This document shows, in pieces, positions 51,298 through 60,581 of a stretch of 64,000 nucleotides of DNA. The stretch's first letter is position 1, and each line of letters opens with the position of its first letter. The position numbers and the translations under genes are program-made. The notes beneath the pieces are model-generated. The model did no database searches, was not told where the DNA came from, and was given only the letters and a program-made list of their open reading frames with translations. The DNA comes from Roseateles oligotrophus (lineage in GTDB: Bacteria; Pseudomonadota; Gammaproteobacteria; Burkholderiales; Burkholderiaceae_C): positions 614,476 through 678,475 of the forward strand of contig NZ_JACHLP010000002.1 in the NCBI RefSeq assembly GCF_014204525.1, in the 5' to 3' direction.

Positions 51298-52455
51298 ATG
51301 AAACGACTGATTGCCCTCGTGCTGGCCGCCGCCAGTGTCTTTAGCGCCGCCACTGCCCAGGCCCAAGCCCCGCAAGCGCCCGAGTTGGCCGCCCGCAGCT
51401 ATCTGCTGCTGGACATGACGGCCAACCGCGTGCTGACCGAGTACGACGCCGACAAGCCTAACGACCCCGCCTCGCTGACCAAGCTGATGACGGCCTATAT
51501 CGTCTTCGGTGCCCTGCGCGACAAGAAGCTGACGCTGGAGCAGACCCTGCCCGTCTCCAAGCGCGCCTGGGACGAGCGCAAGGGCGATCCCTCGCTGATG
51601 TTCATCGACACCACCATGAGCCCCAAGGTCGATGAGTTGCTGCGCGGCATGATCATCCAGTCGGGCAATGACGCGTCGGTCGCCCTGGCCGAAGGCGTGG
51701 CCGGCACGGTGGAGCAGTTCGTCGCGATGATGAACCGCCAGGCCCAGGCCTGGGGCTTGAAGAACACCGAGTTCAAGAACCCCACCGGCATGACCGAGGC
51801 GGGCCACAAGAGCAGTGCGCGCGATCTGTCGGTGATCGCCGCCAGCCTGATTCGCGACTTCCCCGAGTACTACAGCTACTACTCGCAGAAGGACTTCGTC
51901 TTCAACAAGATCCGCCAGGAGAACCGCAATCTGCTGCTGCGCCGCGACCCCACGGTCGACGGCCTGAAGACCGGCTTCACCGATGCCGCCGGCTACTGCC
52001 TGATTTCCAGCGCCCAGCGCGACTTCCCCAACGGCAAGCGCCGCCTGCTCAGCGTGGTGATGGGCACGGCCTCCAAGGAAGCCCGCGCCAGCGAGAGCCA
52101 GAAGCTCTTGAACTGGGGCTACACCAGCTTTGACGCCGTGCGCCTGTTCGACAAGGACCAGGCGATCGCCACCGTGCCGGTCTGGAAGGGCGCAGCGCCC
52201 CAGGCCAAGCTGGGCGCGGCCGGTGCGGTCTTCGTGGCCGTGCCGCGTGGCGATGGCGCCAAGCTGCAGACCAAGGTGGAGCGCACCGATCCCCTGGTCG
52301 CGCCCTTGACCAAGGGCCAACGCGTGGGCACCGTCAAGGTCTCCACCACGGCCGGTGTGCCGGTGGCCGAAGTGCCCCTGATCGTGCAGGAAGCTGTGCC
52401 CCAGGCCGGCATCTTGGGCCGTGCCTGGGATGCTTTGCGGCTCTGGATCAAGTAA
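51298..52455 (+). CDS. dacA: D-alanyl-D-alanine carboxypeptidase (PBP5/6 family)
   Basis: The 385-residue periplasmic carboxypeptidase trims the terminal D-Ala of peptidoglycan. It has a signal peptide (residues 1-22, ending AQAQ). Catalytic motifs are S-L-T-K (Ser59, Lys62), S-G-N (122-124) and K-T-G (224-226). The C-terminal PBP5 beta domain (about 275-365) and the amphipathic anchor helix AGILGRAWDALRLWIK are present. It begins the dacA, D-amino acid aminotransferase, ybeD, lipB, lipA series, an order widely conserved in the group. Confidence 0.95.
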   Translation: MKRLIALVLAAASVFSAATAQAQAPQAPELAARSYLLLDMTANRVLTEYDADKPNDPASLTKLMTAYIVFGALRDKKLTLEQTLPVSKRAWDERKGDPSLMFIDTTMSPKVDELLRGMIIQSGNDASVALAEGVAGTVEQFVAMMNRQAQAWGLKNTEFKNPTGMTEAGHKSSARDLSVIAASLIRDFPEYYSYYSQKDFVFNKIRQENRNLLLRRDPTVDGLKTGFTDAAGYCLISSAQRDFPNGKRRLLSVVMGTASKEARASESQKLLNWGYTSFDAVRLFDKDQAIATVPVWKGAAPQAKLGAAGAVFVAVPRGDGAKLQTKVERTDPLVAPLTKGQRVGTVKVSTTAGVPVAEVPLIVQEAVPQAGILGRAWDALRLWIK

Positions 52456-52509
52456 AACGCCGACACTTGGGCGTAAGCTCGGGTCCTTGAGCATTGTGAG
52501 GACTGGCGC

Positions 52510-53409
52510 ATGAATCAGAAGCAAACGGGCGGAATCCTTGGCCTGCCTGCCGTGGACTGCTACCTCAACGGCCAGTTCACCCCCTTGGCCGAGGCCAAGG
52601 TGTCGGTGATGGACCGGGGCTTCATCTTTGGTGATGGGGTCTACGAGATGCTGCCGGTCTATGGGCGGCGCCTGTTTCGCTTCGAGGCGCATATGGACCG
52701 GCTGGAACGCAGCCTGGCCAAGCTGCGCATCACCAACCCCTTGCTGCGCGCCGAATGGTTGGGCGTCGCCCGCCAGCTGATCGAGGGCGTGGCCGCCGAT
52801 GAGCAGTGGGTTTATTTGCAGGTCACGCGGGGCGTGGCACCCCGCAACCATGTGATGCCCGCCGACATCACGCCCACCGTGTTTGCCTACAGCACGCCGG
52901 CTCATTGGCCCAGTGCCGAGGAGCGCCATCAGGGCGTGGCCTGCGTCACCTCGCGGGATTTCCGCTGGGAGCGTGGCGACATCAAAAGCACTTCGCTCTT
53001 GGGCAATGTGCTGGCGCGGCAGATCTCGGCCGATCAAGAGGCCACCGAGACCATTCTCTTGCGTGATGGTTTTCTGACCGAGGCCTCGGCCTGCAATGTC
53101 TGGATCGTCAAGGAAGGTGCCTTGCTGGGCCCGCCCAAGAGCGAGCATGTGCTGGAAGGCATACGCGTCGAGTTGCTGCGCGAGCTGTGCGAGGACATCG
53201 GCCTGGGTTTCAATCTGCGCCCCATCTCCGAGCTGGAGCTGCTGAGTGCCGACGAGATCATCCTCAGCTCCGCCACCAAGGAGGTGCTGGCCGTGACCCA
53301 GCTGGACCATCAGCCCGTGGGGCATGGCGCCCTGCACGGCAAACCCGGCCCGGTGTACGCCCGCCTGTACGAGGCCTACCAGGCGGCCAAGCGCCGGCAA
53401 TCCATCTGA
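52510..53409 (+). CDS. dat: D-amino acid aminotransferase (class IV, PLP)
   Basis: The 299-residue PLP enzyme transfers amino groups between D-amino acids and 2-oxo acids. It has the class IV start CYLNGQFTPLAEAKVSVMDRGFIFGDGVYEM. The catalytic Lys is in DIKSTSLLGNVLA, followed by GFLTEASACNVWIV and LSSATKEVLAVTQLD. Supply or recycling of D-Ala/D-Glu fits the neighbouring carboxypeptidase. Branched-chain aminotransferases belong to the same fold, so the substrate is partly inferred from family details. Confidence 0.88.
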   Translation: MNQKQTGGILGLPAVDCYLNGQFTPLAEAKVSVMDRGFIFGDGVYEMLPVYGRRLFRFEAHMDRLERSLAKLRITNPLLRAEWLGVARQLIEGVAADEQWVYLQVTRGVAPRNHVMPADITPTVFAYSTPAHWPSAEERHQGVACVTSRDFRWERGDIKSTSLLGNVLARQISADQEATETILLRDGFLTEASACNVWIVKEGALLGPPKSEHVLEGIRVELLRELCEDIGLGFNLRPISELELLSADEIILSSATKEVLAVTQLDHQPVGHGALHGKPGPVYARLYEAYQAAKRRQSI

Positions 53410-53427
53410 ATTTAACGAGTTATTTGT

Positions 53428-53727
53428 ATGAGCAATACTGTCCCCCCCCAGCTGCCGGAGATCCCCCCCGAGCAGTCCCTGATCGAATACCCCTCTCGCT
53501 TTCCCATCAAAGTGATGGGCGCGCAGGTGGAGGGTTATGTGGAGGCCGTGGTGGCCGTGGCCAAGCAGTTCGACCCTGAGTTCGATCCCGCCACGGTGGA
53601 GACAAGGCCCAGCAAGGCGGGCAACTATCTGGGCCTGACCATCACCGTCACCGCCACCAGCCGCGAGCAGCTCGACGAGCTCTACCGCACCCTCAGCACC
53701 CACCCCATGGTCAAAGTGGTGCTTTGA
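53428..53727 (+). CDS. ybeD: YbeD-family (DUF493) protein
   Basis: The 99-residue protein has the DUF493 core: EYPSRFPIKVMGAQVEGYVEAVVAVAKQF, then NYLGLTITVTATSREQLDELYRTLSTHPMVKVVL. The ferredoxin-like fold resembles ACT regulatory domains. It is conserved between dacA and lipB in many proteobacteria; its role is not firmly known. Here a convergent SEL1-repeat gene separates it from lipB. Confidence 0.92.
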   Translation: MSNTVPPQLPEIPPEQSLIEYPSRFPIKVMGAQVEGYVEAVVAVAKQFDPEFDPATVETRPSKAGNYLGLTITVTATSREQLDELYRTLSTHPMVKVVL

Positions 53728-53740
53728 TCTGCATGGCTCG

Positions 53741-54394
53741 CTATGGCCGCGTCTCCAGCTCCTGCAGCTTGAAGGGCGCCGCCTCGTCGCCATTGCTGGC
53801 GGCGATGCCGTACCAGTAGCGCGCCAGGCGCAGATCCGGCGCCTGGCCCAGGCCGGTCTCGTACATGGAGGCCAGCAGATACTGCGCCCCCACGTCCCCG
53901 CCATTCGCCGCCGCCCGGAACCACTGCGCGGCTTGCGCCTCATCTTTGGCAACACCACGCCCCAGATAAAAAGCGGTGGCCAGGGCGACCTGGGCATCGA
54001 TGCTGCCATGCTCGGCGGCGCGCGCATACCAGCGATTGGCTTGCTGCAGGTCCGATTTGCCGGCGCTGGATTGCAGCCCCATCTCGTAGAACTGCCCCAA
54101 GGCCAGCTCGGCCCGTACCAGGCCGTGGGCGGCGGCGCGCTCCAGCAGGAGGCGGGCCTTTCTGGGCTCGGGCCGGGGCAGTTCGGCGCGCAGATGCAGC
54201 ATGGCCAGGTTGTAGTCGGCCAAGGGCAGCTGCCTCGCCGACAAGCCCTGGAACAGCCGAGCCGCTGTTTTGCTATCTCCCGCTTCATAGGCCGCCAGGG
54301 CTTGGGCCATGGGGTCGGCATGGCCTGGCGTTGCGGCCATCAGGCCCAGGCACAGAGCCAGCAGCAGCGGCGACAAGGCAGGTGTTCTCTTCAT
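53741..54394 (-). CDS. Secreted SEL1-repeat (TPR-like) protein
   Basis: The 217-residue protein has a signal peptide (residues 1-26, ending GHA) and five to six SEL1-like helical repeats, such as AHGLVRAELALGQFYEMGL, EHGSIDAQVALATAFYLGRG and NGGDVGAQYLLASMYETGLG. These bind other proteins, often cell-wall or secretion factors, in the periplasm. It lies on the opposite strand between ybeD and lipB, which are usually adjacent. A partner cannot be named. Confidence 0.85.
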   Translation of the reverse strand: MKRTPALSPLLLALCLGLMAATPGHADPMAQALAAYEAGDSKTAARLFQGLSARQLPLADYNLAMLHLRAELPRPEPRKARLLLERAAAHGLVRAELALGQFYEMGLQSSAGKSDLQQANRWYARAAEHGSIDAQVALATAFYLGRGVAKDEAQAAQWFRAAANGGDVGAQYLLASMYETGLGQAPDLRLARYWYGIAASNGDEAAPFKLQELETRP

Positions 54395-54494
54395 GGTATT
54401 TCCCGGTGAAAAGGCTGGCGGAGTTGAAGGTTAGCTGGCTTTGAGTCGCCCCAGGAGCCGGAGGCCTTACAGGCTGCGAGCTACCATTGCGCCC

Positions 54495-55166
54495 ATGATT
54501 CTTGTGAAAACCCTGGGCCGGGTGGACTACGCGGCCACGGTGGAGGCCATGCGCAGCTTCACCGACGGCCGCGGCCCCGATACGCCCGATGAAATCTGGC
54601 TTTGCGAACATCCGCCCACCTACACCCAGGGCCTGGCCGGCAAGGCCGACCATGTGTTGAACAGCGCCGGCATCCCGGTGGTGCAGACCAACCGGGGCGG
54701 GCAGGTGACCTATCATGGCCCCGGCCAGGTGGTGGCCTACCCCCTGATCAATCTGCAGCGCGCCGGTTACTTTGTGCGCGAGTATGTGTTCCGCCTCGAG
54801 GCGGCGGTGATCCAGACCCTGGCCAGCTTTGGCGTCACCGGCCATCGTGTGGCCGGTGCGCCGGGCATTTATGTGCGCTTGGACGAGCCCGGCGCTCATG
54901 CCGCGCTGACCGGGCCGTCCGATCCGCTGGATCCCTTCCGCGGCCTGGGCAAGGTGGCGGCTCTGGGCATCAAGGTCAGTCGGCACTGCACTTACCACGG
55001 TGTGGCCCTCAATGTGGACATGGATCTGGCGCCCTTCGGCGGCATCAATCCCTGTGGCTATGCGGGGCTGGCGACGGTGGACCTCGTTACACTTGGGGTT
55101 TGTGCGGAGTGGGCCCAGGTGGCCCAGCGTTTCGGTGAGCGCCTTGGCGCCCAGCTGGAAGCTTGA
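54495..55166 (+). CDS. lipB: Lipoyl(octanoyl) transferase LipB
   Basis: The 223-residue enzyme moves octanoate from acyl carrier protein to lipoyl domains. Conserved [21 protein letters not shown], catalytic Lys160 ([14 protein letters not shown]) and catalytic Cys187 ([12 protein letters not shown]) are present. The ATG at 54495 gives the normal N-terminus. lipA follows 25 bases later, so the two steps of lipoate assembly are encoded together. Confidence 0.96.
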   Translation: MILVKTLGRVDYAATVEAMRSFTDGRGPDTPDEIWLCEHPPTYTQGLAGKADHVLNSAGIPVVQTNRGGQVTYHGPGQVVAYPLINLQRAGYFVREYVFRLEAAVIQTLASFGVTGHRVAGAPGIYVRLDEPGAHAALTGPSDPLDPFRGLGKVAALGIKVSRHCTYHGVALNVDMDLAPFGGINPCGYAGLATVDLVTLGVCAEWAQVAQRFGERLGAQLEA

Positions 55167-55191
55167 AATCCGAGGCGGCAACGAGGCAAAA

Positions 55192-56196
55192 ATGGCCAGC
55201 GACAACATCACCCATGAATTGAAAACTGGCGAGGCTTACGATGCCAGCGCCAAGCAAAAGGCACAAGCCAAGACGGCCCGCATCCCGATCAAGATCGTGC
55301 CGGCCGAGATGCTGAAGAAGCCGGACTGGATCCGCGTCAAGGCCGGTTCGCCCTCGACCCGTTTCTACGAGATCAAGCAGATCCTGCGCGAGCACAAGCT
55401 GCACACGGTTTGCGAGGAAGCTTCCTGCCCGAATATCGGCGAGTGTTTTGGCAAGGGCACGGCCACCTTCATGATCATGGGTGACAAATGCACCCGTCGC
55501 TGCCCCTTCTGCGATGTGGGCCACGGCCGCCCCGATCCGCTGGATGTGGACGAGCCCCTGAATCTGGCCAAGACCATCGCGGCCCTGAAGCTCAAGTATG
55601 TGGTGATCACCAGCGTGGACCGCGACGACCTGCGCGACGGCGGCGCCGGCCATTTTGCCGAGTGCATCCGCCAGGTGCGCGAGCTCAGCCCCAGGACCCA
55701 GATCGAGGTCTTGGTGCCCGATTTCCGTGGTCGCATGGACCGCGCCCTGGACATCTTGCGCGCCGCCCCGCCCGATGTGATGAACCACAATCTGGAAACC
55801 GCGCCGCGCCTGTACAAGGAAGCGCGCCCGGGCTCCGACTACCAGTTCAGCCTGAACCTGCTCAAGCGCTTCAAGGAAGAAGTACCCCATGTGCCGACCA
55901 AGAGCGGCATCATGGTGGGCCTGGGTGAGACGGACGAAGAGATCCTGCAGGTCATGCGCGATATGCGTGAGCACAATATCGATATGCTGACCATTGGCCA
56001 GTACTTGGCGCCCTCGGGCCACCACCTGCCGGTGCGCCGTTATGTGCACCCCGACACCTTCAAGATGTTCGAGACCGAGGCCTACAAAATGGGCTTCAGT
56101 CATGCGGCCGTGGGCGCCATGGTGCGCTCCAGTTATCACGCCGACCACCAGGCCGAGCAGGCCACACAGGCGCTTGACGCTGCCGTGGCGAAGTAA
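55192..56196 (+). CDS. lipA: Lipoyl synthase LipA
   Basis: The 334-residue radical-SAM enzyme inserts two sulfurs into the octanoyl chain. The auxiliary cluster cysteines are Cys74, Cys79 and Cys85 ([12 protein letters not shown]). The radical-SAM cluster motif CTRRCPFC is Cys100, Cys104 and Cys107. The C-terminal serine ligand region is MVRSSYHAD. The N-terminal extension of about 50 residues is slightly longer than in E. coli. A terminator follows at 56216. Confidence 0.97.
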   Translation: MASDNITHELKTGEAYDASAKQKAQAKTARIPIKIVPAEMLKKPDWIRVKAGSPSTRFYEIKQILREHKLHTVCEEASCPNIGECFGKGTATFMIMGDKCTRRCPFCDVGHGRPDPLDVDEPLNLAKTIAALKLKYVVITSVDRDDLRDGGAGHFAECIRQVRELSPRTQIEVLVPDFRGRMDRALDILRAAPPDVMNHNLETAPRLYKEARPGSDYQFSLNLLKRFKEEVPHVPTKSGIMVGLGETDEEILQVMRDMREHNIDMLTIGQYLAPSGHHLPVRRYVHPDTFKMFETEAYKMGFSHAAVGAMVRSSYHADHQAEQATQALDAAVAK

Positions 56197-56215
56197 AGCA
56201 CCCCGTTGAAAACAG

Positions 56216-56258
56216 ACAAGCCGCCGAGGTCCGAGGACTTCAGCGGCTTGTTTTATTT
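56216..56258. terminator. Terminator between lipA and the TlpA-like gene
   Basis: ACAAGCCGC and GCGGCTTGT flank an 18-base loop and are followed by TTTATTT. It lies between two convergent genes and probably serves lipA. Confidence 0.8.
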
Positions 56259-56285
56259 GGGGCCGTCAGGAACTGCGGCCTGGCC

Positions 56286-56795
56286 TCAGCTCTCGGCCAG
56301 CAGTTTCTCGACCAGGCTGTGCAGGGCCACGAAATCGGGCTCGCCCACATAGCGTTTGACGATTTCACCGCGTTTGTTGATCAGGAAGGTGGTGGGCGTC
56401 AGCTGCACCTTGCCGAATTGCTTGGCGATCTCGCCGGTATTGTCGATGGCGACGCCAAAGGGCAGGCGGCGGCTTTCGGCAAAGTTGGCCACAAAGGCCG
56501 GCGGGTCGTAGCTCATGGCCACGGCCAGGGTGTCGAAGCCTCGGGCCTTGAACTTCTCGTGGGTGGCGATGAGCTCGGGCATCTCCTTGACGCAGGTCGT
56601 GCAACTGGTGGCCCAGAAGTTCACCAGCATCACCTTGCCCGCCCATTGCTTGGAATCGTGCTTGGCGCCGTCCAGCAAGACATAGCTGAGTGGCGGGGCC
56701 TGCTCGCCCTTGCCCAGGTTTTGGCTGGCCCACAGGCCGCCGGCTGCCAGCGCGGCCAGGATCAGGGCCGGGGCTATCCATCGAGTTGCATTCAT
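56286..56795 (-). CDS. TlpA/ResA-like thiol-disulfide oxidoreductase
   Basis: The 169-residue protein has an uncleaved anchor or signal segment (residues 5-25) and a periplasmic thioredoxin domain. The redox motif is WATSCTTC (Cys65, Cys68), followed by VKEMPEL, and the cis-Pro segment is VQLTPTTFLINKRG. TlpA-like proteins reduce cytochrome c apoproteins or other periplasmic thiols. No cytochrome maturation gene is nearby, so the client is unknown. Confidence 0.9.
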   Translation of the reverse strand: MNATRWIAPALILAALAAGGLWASQNLGKGEQAPPLSYVLLDGAKHDSKQWAGKVMLVNFWATSCTTCVKEMPELIATHEKFKARGFDTLAVAMSYDPPAFVANFAESRRLPFGVAIDNTGEIAKQFGKVQLTPTTFLINKRGEIVKRYVGEPDFVALHSLVEKLLAES

Positions 56796-56832
56796 GCCGG
56801 CAGTTTAGCTTGCGGCGTTTCAGCCCCGGCGC

Positions 56833-58011
56833 TCAGAACTCTTTCGACAGTTCGAACAGCAGCACCGAGGGCAGGGCGTCCACCAGATGCTGGCGCGAGA
56901 TGCGGGCCAAGCCGTCTGCCGTGGCGGTGGACAGCTGGGTCATCTGCGGCTCGACCATCACTTCGACAAAGCTGAACATGGGCACCTCGCGCATGATGTC
57001 CGCGAACAGCAGCTCGAAGGCCGGCCCGCGCAGGGCGCTTTCAAACACGATGGCATGGGGCAGGCCCTCGGCGCAGAACTGGGTCGCTTCTTCCATGCCG
57101 CCGACCACATCCACGATCAGGCCCATATGCTGCACGGCGGACTGGATCTGCGCGCGCAGATCGCGGGTCTGGGCAATGATGAGCACATGGCTGCCCGCCA
57201 GCGGCTTGGAGTTGCTGGACGGCATATAGTCCTGCGGGCGCTCGGGCTCCCAGCGCGCCTCGCGTGGCGCGATGTCGCCCGACAGGCCGGGCTCGTCGCC
57301 GACCGTGTGAGGGAACTCCAGGGTCAGCACGGTGATGCCGGCCTCGTCTTCCCGCAGCGGCAGCACGCCCATGGTGACGGCGGTCTGTTCGACCAGGCGC
57401 CAGCGCAGGGAATTGAGCGCCTCGGGCGCCTCCTTGCTGCGCGGGTCCTCGCTCAACTCCAGGGAGCGGTGGGCAAAGCGGCAGACCAGGCGCCCCTTGG
57501 CCGGCCAGGAGGTCAGGTCCAGGCGCAGGTCGATGGATGAGTGCGTATTGGCCAGGGCCCAATCCATCAAGGCATTCAAGAGGCCGAAGAGCAAGGAGCC
57601 ATCGGCCATGACCTCGATGGGCTTCAGGACTTGGCGCACCTGGATGCCGCGCGATTGGGTCTCGCGGCTGCGCTGGGTCAGCACGCCGCGCAGAATCTGG
57701 GTTAGGTGCAGGCGCTCGCGCACCAGGCGCAGGCGGCCCGAGGCCAAGCGGGCCAGTTGCTGGCCCAGCATGCCGGCCTCGCGGGCCTGGGTGACGCTGT
57801 CGCGCAGGGCGCGCAGGTTTTGGCGGTCGATTTGGCCGGTGCTGATCAGCTCGTGAATGCGCTCCAGCGCCGCGCTGAGGGGGCCGGCGATCTCCTCACC
57901 CAAGAGCTGCACGATCTCGCCCCACTGTGTGTGGCTGGGCCCGGCCGCCACATCATTGGCGGCAAGGGGGCTGGCATGTGCAGGGGTATTGGCTTGCGTT
58001 GGCTTGACCAT
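56833..58011 (-). CDS. Degenerate histidine kinase / receiver-like protein
   Basis: The 392-residue protein resembles a kinase core fused to a receiver but lacks key residues. Where an H-box is expected it reads GEEIAGPLSAALERIHELIS, without a phospho-acceptor His before the conserved Pro-Leu. The ATPase-like region (about 115-250) lacks clear N and G boxes. The C-terminal part (about 272-392) has a receiver outline (HVLIIAQTRDLRAQIQSAV), but Glu stands where the Asp should be (AIVFESAL). It probably acts as a non-enzymatic binding or scaffold protein. No partner is adjacent. The family name is not recognised with confidence. Confidence 0.6.
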   Translation of the reverse strand: MVKPTQANTPAHASPLAANDVAAGPSHTQWGEIVQLLGEEIAGPLSAALERIHELISTGQIDRQNLRALRDSVTQAREAGMLGQQLARLASGRLRLVRERLHLTQILRGVLTQRSRETQSRGIQVRQVLKPIEVMADGSLLFGLLNALMDWALANTHSSIDLRLDLTSWPAKGRLVCRFAHRSLELSEDPRSKEAPEALNSLRWRLVEQTAVTMGVLPLREDEAGITVLTLEFPHTVGDEPGLSGDIAPREARWEPERPQDYMPSSNSKPLAGSHVLIIAQTRDLRAQIQSAVQHMGLIVDVVGGMEEATQFCAEGLPHAIVFESALRGPAFELLFADIMREVPMFSFVEVMVEPQMTQLSTATADGLARISRQHLVDALPSVLLFELSKEF

Positions 58012-58187
58012 GCGTGGTGGCAATCTGCAGGAAAACCATTGGGAGTGTGAGGACTGGGGGCGGTATTCCCGCCGCGCCTCGATGGTCATCGCCTTGCTGG
58101 TTAGCGTCCATCCCTCGATCCGGGGGAACTCGGCGTCAGCTCGATTTGCGCTCGGATCGCTGCGAATTTTTTCACGAAGTCCCCTTT

Positions 58188-59450
58188 TTAAGTGACGATC
58201 TGATCACGTATCAGTTGCTCGACCTCGGCCTGGGTGAGCCCAGCCTCGGCCAGCAACTCCCGTGTGTGCTGCCCCAGCAGCGGCGGTGGATGGCGATAGC
58301 TCACCGGCGTGGCCGACAGCTTGATGGGGTTGGCCACCAGCTTCAGGCCATCGCTCAGCGGATGTTCCATGGCCACCGTCATCTTCCGTGCTTGTACCTG
58401 CGGATCGGCGAAAGTGTCAGTCAAGTTGTTGATCGCACCACAGGGTACTTTTGCCTTTTCCAGGGCGGCCAGCCAGTTGTTGCGCGGGCGGGTCTTCAGG
58501 GCCGCGGCGATCAGCGGCACCAGTTCGGCCCGGTGGCGCACGCGCTGGGCATTGCTTTGGAAGCGCGGGTCGGCGGCCCAGTCGCCGTGGCCGACGATTT
58601 CACTGAATTTGGCGAACTGGCCGTCATTGCCCACGGCCACGATCAGATGGCCGTCGCTGGCCTCGAAGACCTGGTAGGGCACGATGTTCTGGTGGGCGTT
58701 GCCGATGCGGCCCGGGGCCTTGCCGGTGCACAGATAGTTGGCGCCCAGATTGGCCAGCATGGCGACCTGGGTGTCCAGCAAGGCCATGTCTATGGTCTGG
58801 CCCTGGCCGGTGGCGTCACGGTGGCGCAGCGCTGCCAGGATGGCGACGGTGGCGTAAAGGCCGGTGAACAGATCGGCCACGGCGACGCCCACTTTCTGCG
58901 GACCGCCGCCGGGCAACTCATCGCGCTCCCCCGTCACGCTCATCAGGCCGCCCATGCCCTGGATGGCGTAGTCATAGCCCGCGCGGTCCTTGTAGGGCCC
59001 GGTCTGGCCGAAGCCGGTGATGGAGCAGACGACCAGGCCGGGGTTGTCGGCCTGCAGGGTTTGGGCGTCCAGGCCGTAGCGGGCCAGATCGCCGACCTTG
59101 AAGTTCTCCACCAGCACATCGACCTGGGCGGCCAGCTTGCGGATCAGGGCCTGGCCTTGCGCCGAGGCAATATCGATGGCGATGGAGCGCTTGTTGCGGT
59201 TGGCGCCGAGGTAGTAGGCGGCCTCGCTGGTGTCGGCACCGTCCGCGTCCTTCAGATAGGGCGGGCCCCAGGCGCGGGTGTCGTCGCCGCTGCCGGGACG
59301 TTCCACCTTGATCACATCGGCCCCCAGATCGGCCAGGGTCTGGGTGCACCAGGGGCCGGCCAGGACGCGGGACAGGTCCAGCACTCGTACACCGGCCAGT
59401 GCGAGGGCGGGAGAGCCCGGGGTTTGCGTTTCGTTTGAGCTTGTCTGCAT
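58188..59450 (-). CDS. CaiB/BaiF family (class III) CoA-transferase
   Basis: The 420-residue enzyme is a second class III CoA-transferase. It has LAGVRVLDLSRVLAGPWCTQTLADLGADVIKVERPGSGDDTRAWGPPY, GANRNKRSIAIDIASAQGQ, and SITGFGQTGPYKDRAGYDYAIQGMGGLMSVTGE. The GYD/AIQGM segment contains the catalytic Asp region. It resembles succinyl-CoA:dicarboxylate (SUGCT-like) members more than the copy at 10.9 kb, so a dicarboxylate substrate is possible. The ATG at 59450 gives the family length. It stands between the degenerate kinase gene and a lipoprotein gene on the other strand. Confidence 0.9.
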   Translation of the reverse strand: MQTSSNETQTPGSPALALAGVRVLDLSRVLAGPWCTQTLADLGADVIKVERPGSGDDTRAWGPPYLKDADGADTSEAAYYLGANRNKRSIAIDIASAQGQALIRKLAAQVDVLVENFKVGDLARYGLDAQTLQADNPGLVVCSITGFGQTGPYKDRAGYDYAIQGMGGLMSVTGERDELPGGGPQKVGVAVADLFTGLYATVAILAALRHRDATGQGQTIDMALLDTQVAMLANLGANYLCTGKAPGRIGNAHQNIVPYQVFEASDGHLIVAVGNDGQFAKFSEIVGHGDWAADPRFQSNAQRVRHRAELVPLIAAALKTRPRNNWLAALEKAKVPCGAINNLTDTFADPQVQARKMTVAMEHPLSDGLKLVANPIKLSATPVSYRHPPPLLGQHTRELLAEAGLTQAEVEQLIRDQIVT

Positions 59451-59501
59451 GCGATTGATTGTGCGCCAGGCCTTGTGGCGGCCGCCTCCGATAATGCCCG
59501 C

Positions 59502-60053
59502 ATGAAAACGCGCACGTTTGCTTCTTGGAGTCACCCGGCCGGGCCGCAGCAGGGGCGCTGGGTTTTGCTGCTGGCCGCCGCCCTACTGTCCGCTTGCTCG
59601 CCCGGCCTGGATTGGCGCGAGGCGCGCCCCGAGGGCTCGAATGCCCGCCTGCTCTTTCCCTGCAAGCCCGATTTGCACCAACGCGCCGCCACGGCCGAGG
59701 CGCCGGCCGCCATGGGCCTGGCCCAGTGCAAGGCGGCGGGCGCGACCTTTGCCCTGTCCTGGGCCCAGATCGATGAGCCCGGCCAGATCGGCCCGGCCTT
59801 GCAGGGCATGCGCGAGAGTCTGGCGACCAAGCTTGCGGCCCAGGCCGGTGCGTTGAGCCCGGTGCAGGTGGCGGGCATGACCCCCAGCCCTTTTGCGCAG
59901 CAGCAGAGTTTGAGCGCCAAGGGGCAGCAGGCGCAGGTGGCGGTTTTCACGCGGGGCCAGCAGGTGTATCAAGCCCTGGTGCTTGGCCCCAGGCTTGAGC
60001 CGCGCGCTTGGCAGAGCTTTGTTGAGTCGATCAAGCTGGGCGACGCAAGCTGA
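59502..60053 (+). CDS. Lipoprotein of unknown function
   Basis: The 183-residue protein has a lipoprotein signal with hydrophobic stretch RWVLLLAAALLSACS (lipobox LSAC). A mature alpha-beta domain follows in which two further Cys (PCKPDL and LAQCKAAG) could form a disulfide. The start of the mature part, WREARPEGSNARLLFPCKP, is seen in conserved Burkholderiales lipoproteins of unknown role. It is preceded by a divergent CoA-transferase gene and followed by the PTS genes. Confidence 0.75.
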   Translation: MKTRTFASWSHPAGPQQGRWVLLLAAALLSACSPGLDWREARPEGSNARLLFPCKPDLHQRAATAEAPAAMGLAQCKAAGATFALSWAQIDEPGQIGPALQGMRESLATKLAAQAGALSPVQVAGMTPSPFAQQQSLSAKGQQAQVAVFTRGQQVYQALVLGPRLEPRAWQSFVESIKLGDAS

Positions 60054-60167
60054 AACGCCAAGCGCCTGCGGCCGTACTGCGTATTGTTTTGCCGCCGCCG
60101 CACTTCCATGACTTTTTGCGGCCCGCCCGACGCTGAGGCGGGCTGCTCTCCCTTGATAATCTCCCCC

Positions 60168-60575
60168 ATGTCCGGACTTCTCGTCATCGCCCATGCCCCC
60201 TTGGCCTCCGCGCTCAAAGCCGTGGCCGAACACACCTTCCCGCATTGCGCGCCGCAGTTGTCGGTGCTGGATGTGGGGCCCGAAATGTCGGTGGAAGACA
60301 TCGAGGCGGCCGCGCGTGCATGCCTGGCCGCGGCAGGCCATGCACAAAACCTCATCCTTACCGATGTGTTCGGAGCCTCGCCGCACAATGCCGCCCTGCG
60401 TTTGGTGGGTGAGTCGGTGCGGGTGGTTTGCGGGGTCAATGCGCCAATGTTGTGGCGTTCGCTCTGCTATGCCAAAGAGCCCTTGGATGTGCTGGCCCGC
60501 CGTGCGGTGGATGGCGGCATCGCCGGCATCATCTTGTGCGGCGATGCGCCGCTGAACCCTTCTTCCGAGTCCTGA
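60168..60575 (+). CDS. ptsM: PTS EIIA component, mannose-family type
   Basis: The 135-residue phosphocarrier has the EIIA-Man start GLLVIAHAPLASALKAVAEH with active His9, LDVGPEMSVEDIEAAA, and TDVFGASPHNAALRL. In betaproteobacteria without sugar-specific EIIB/EIIC, such EIIA proteins with HPr and EI form a regulatory PTS that influences carbon and storage metabolism. No permease component is in the window. The gene starts the ptsM-ptsH pair, six bases before ptsH. Confidence 0.88.
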   Translation: MSGLLVIAHAPLASALKAVAEHTFPHCAPQLSVLDVGPEMSVEDIEAAARACLAAAGHAQNLILTDVFGASPHNAALRLVGESVRVVCGVNAPMLWRSLCYAKEPLDVLARRAVDGGIAGIILCGDAPLNPSSES

Positions 60576-60581
60576 ACCTTC

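Noticed and set aside
51274..54321. A 1015-codon minus-strand open frame over dacA, the aminotransferase gene and ybeD
   Set aside because: It is antisense to three recognisable genes and is a continuation of the SEL1 gene frame without domain content of its own.
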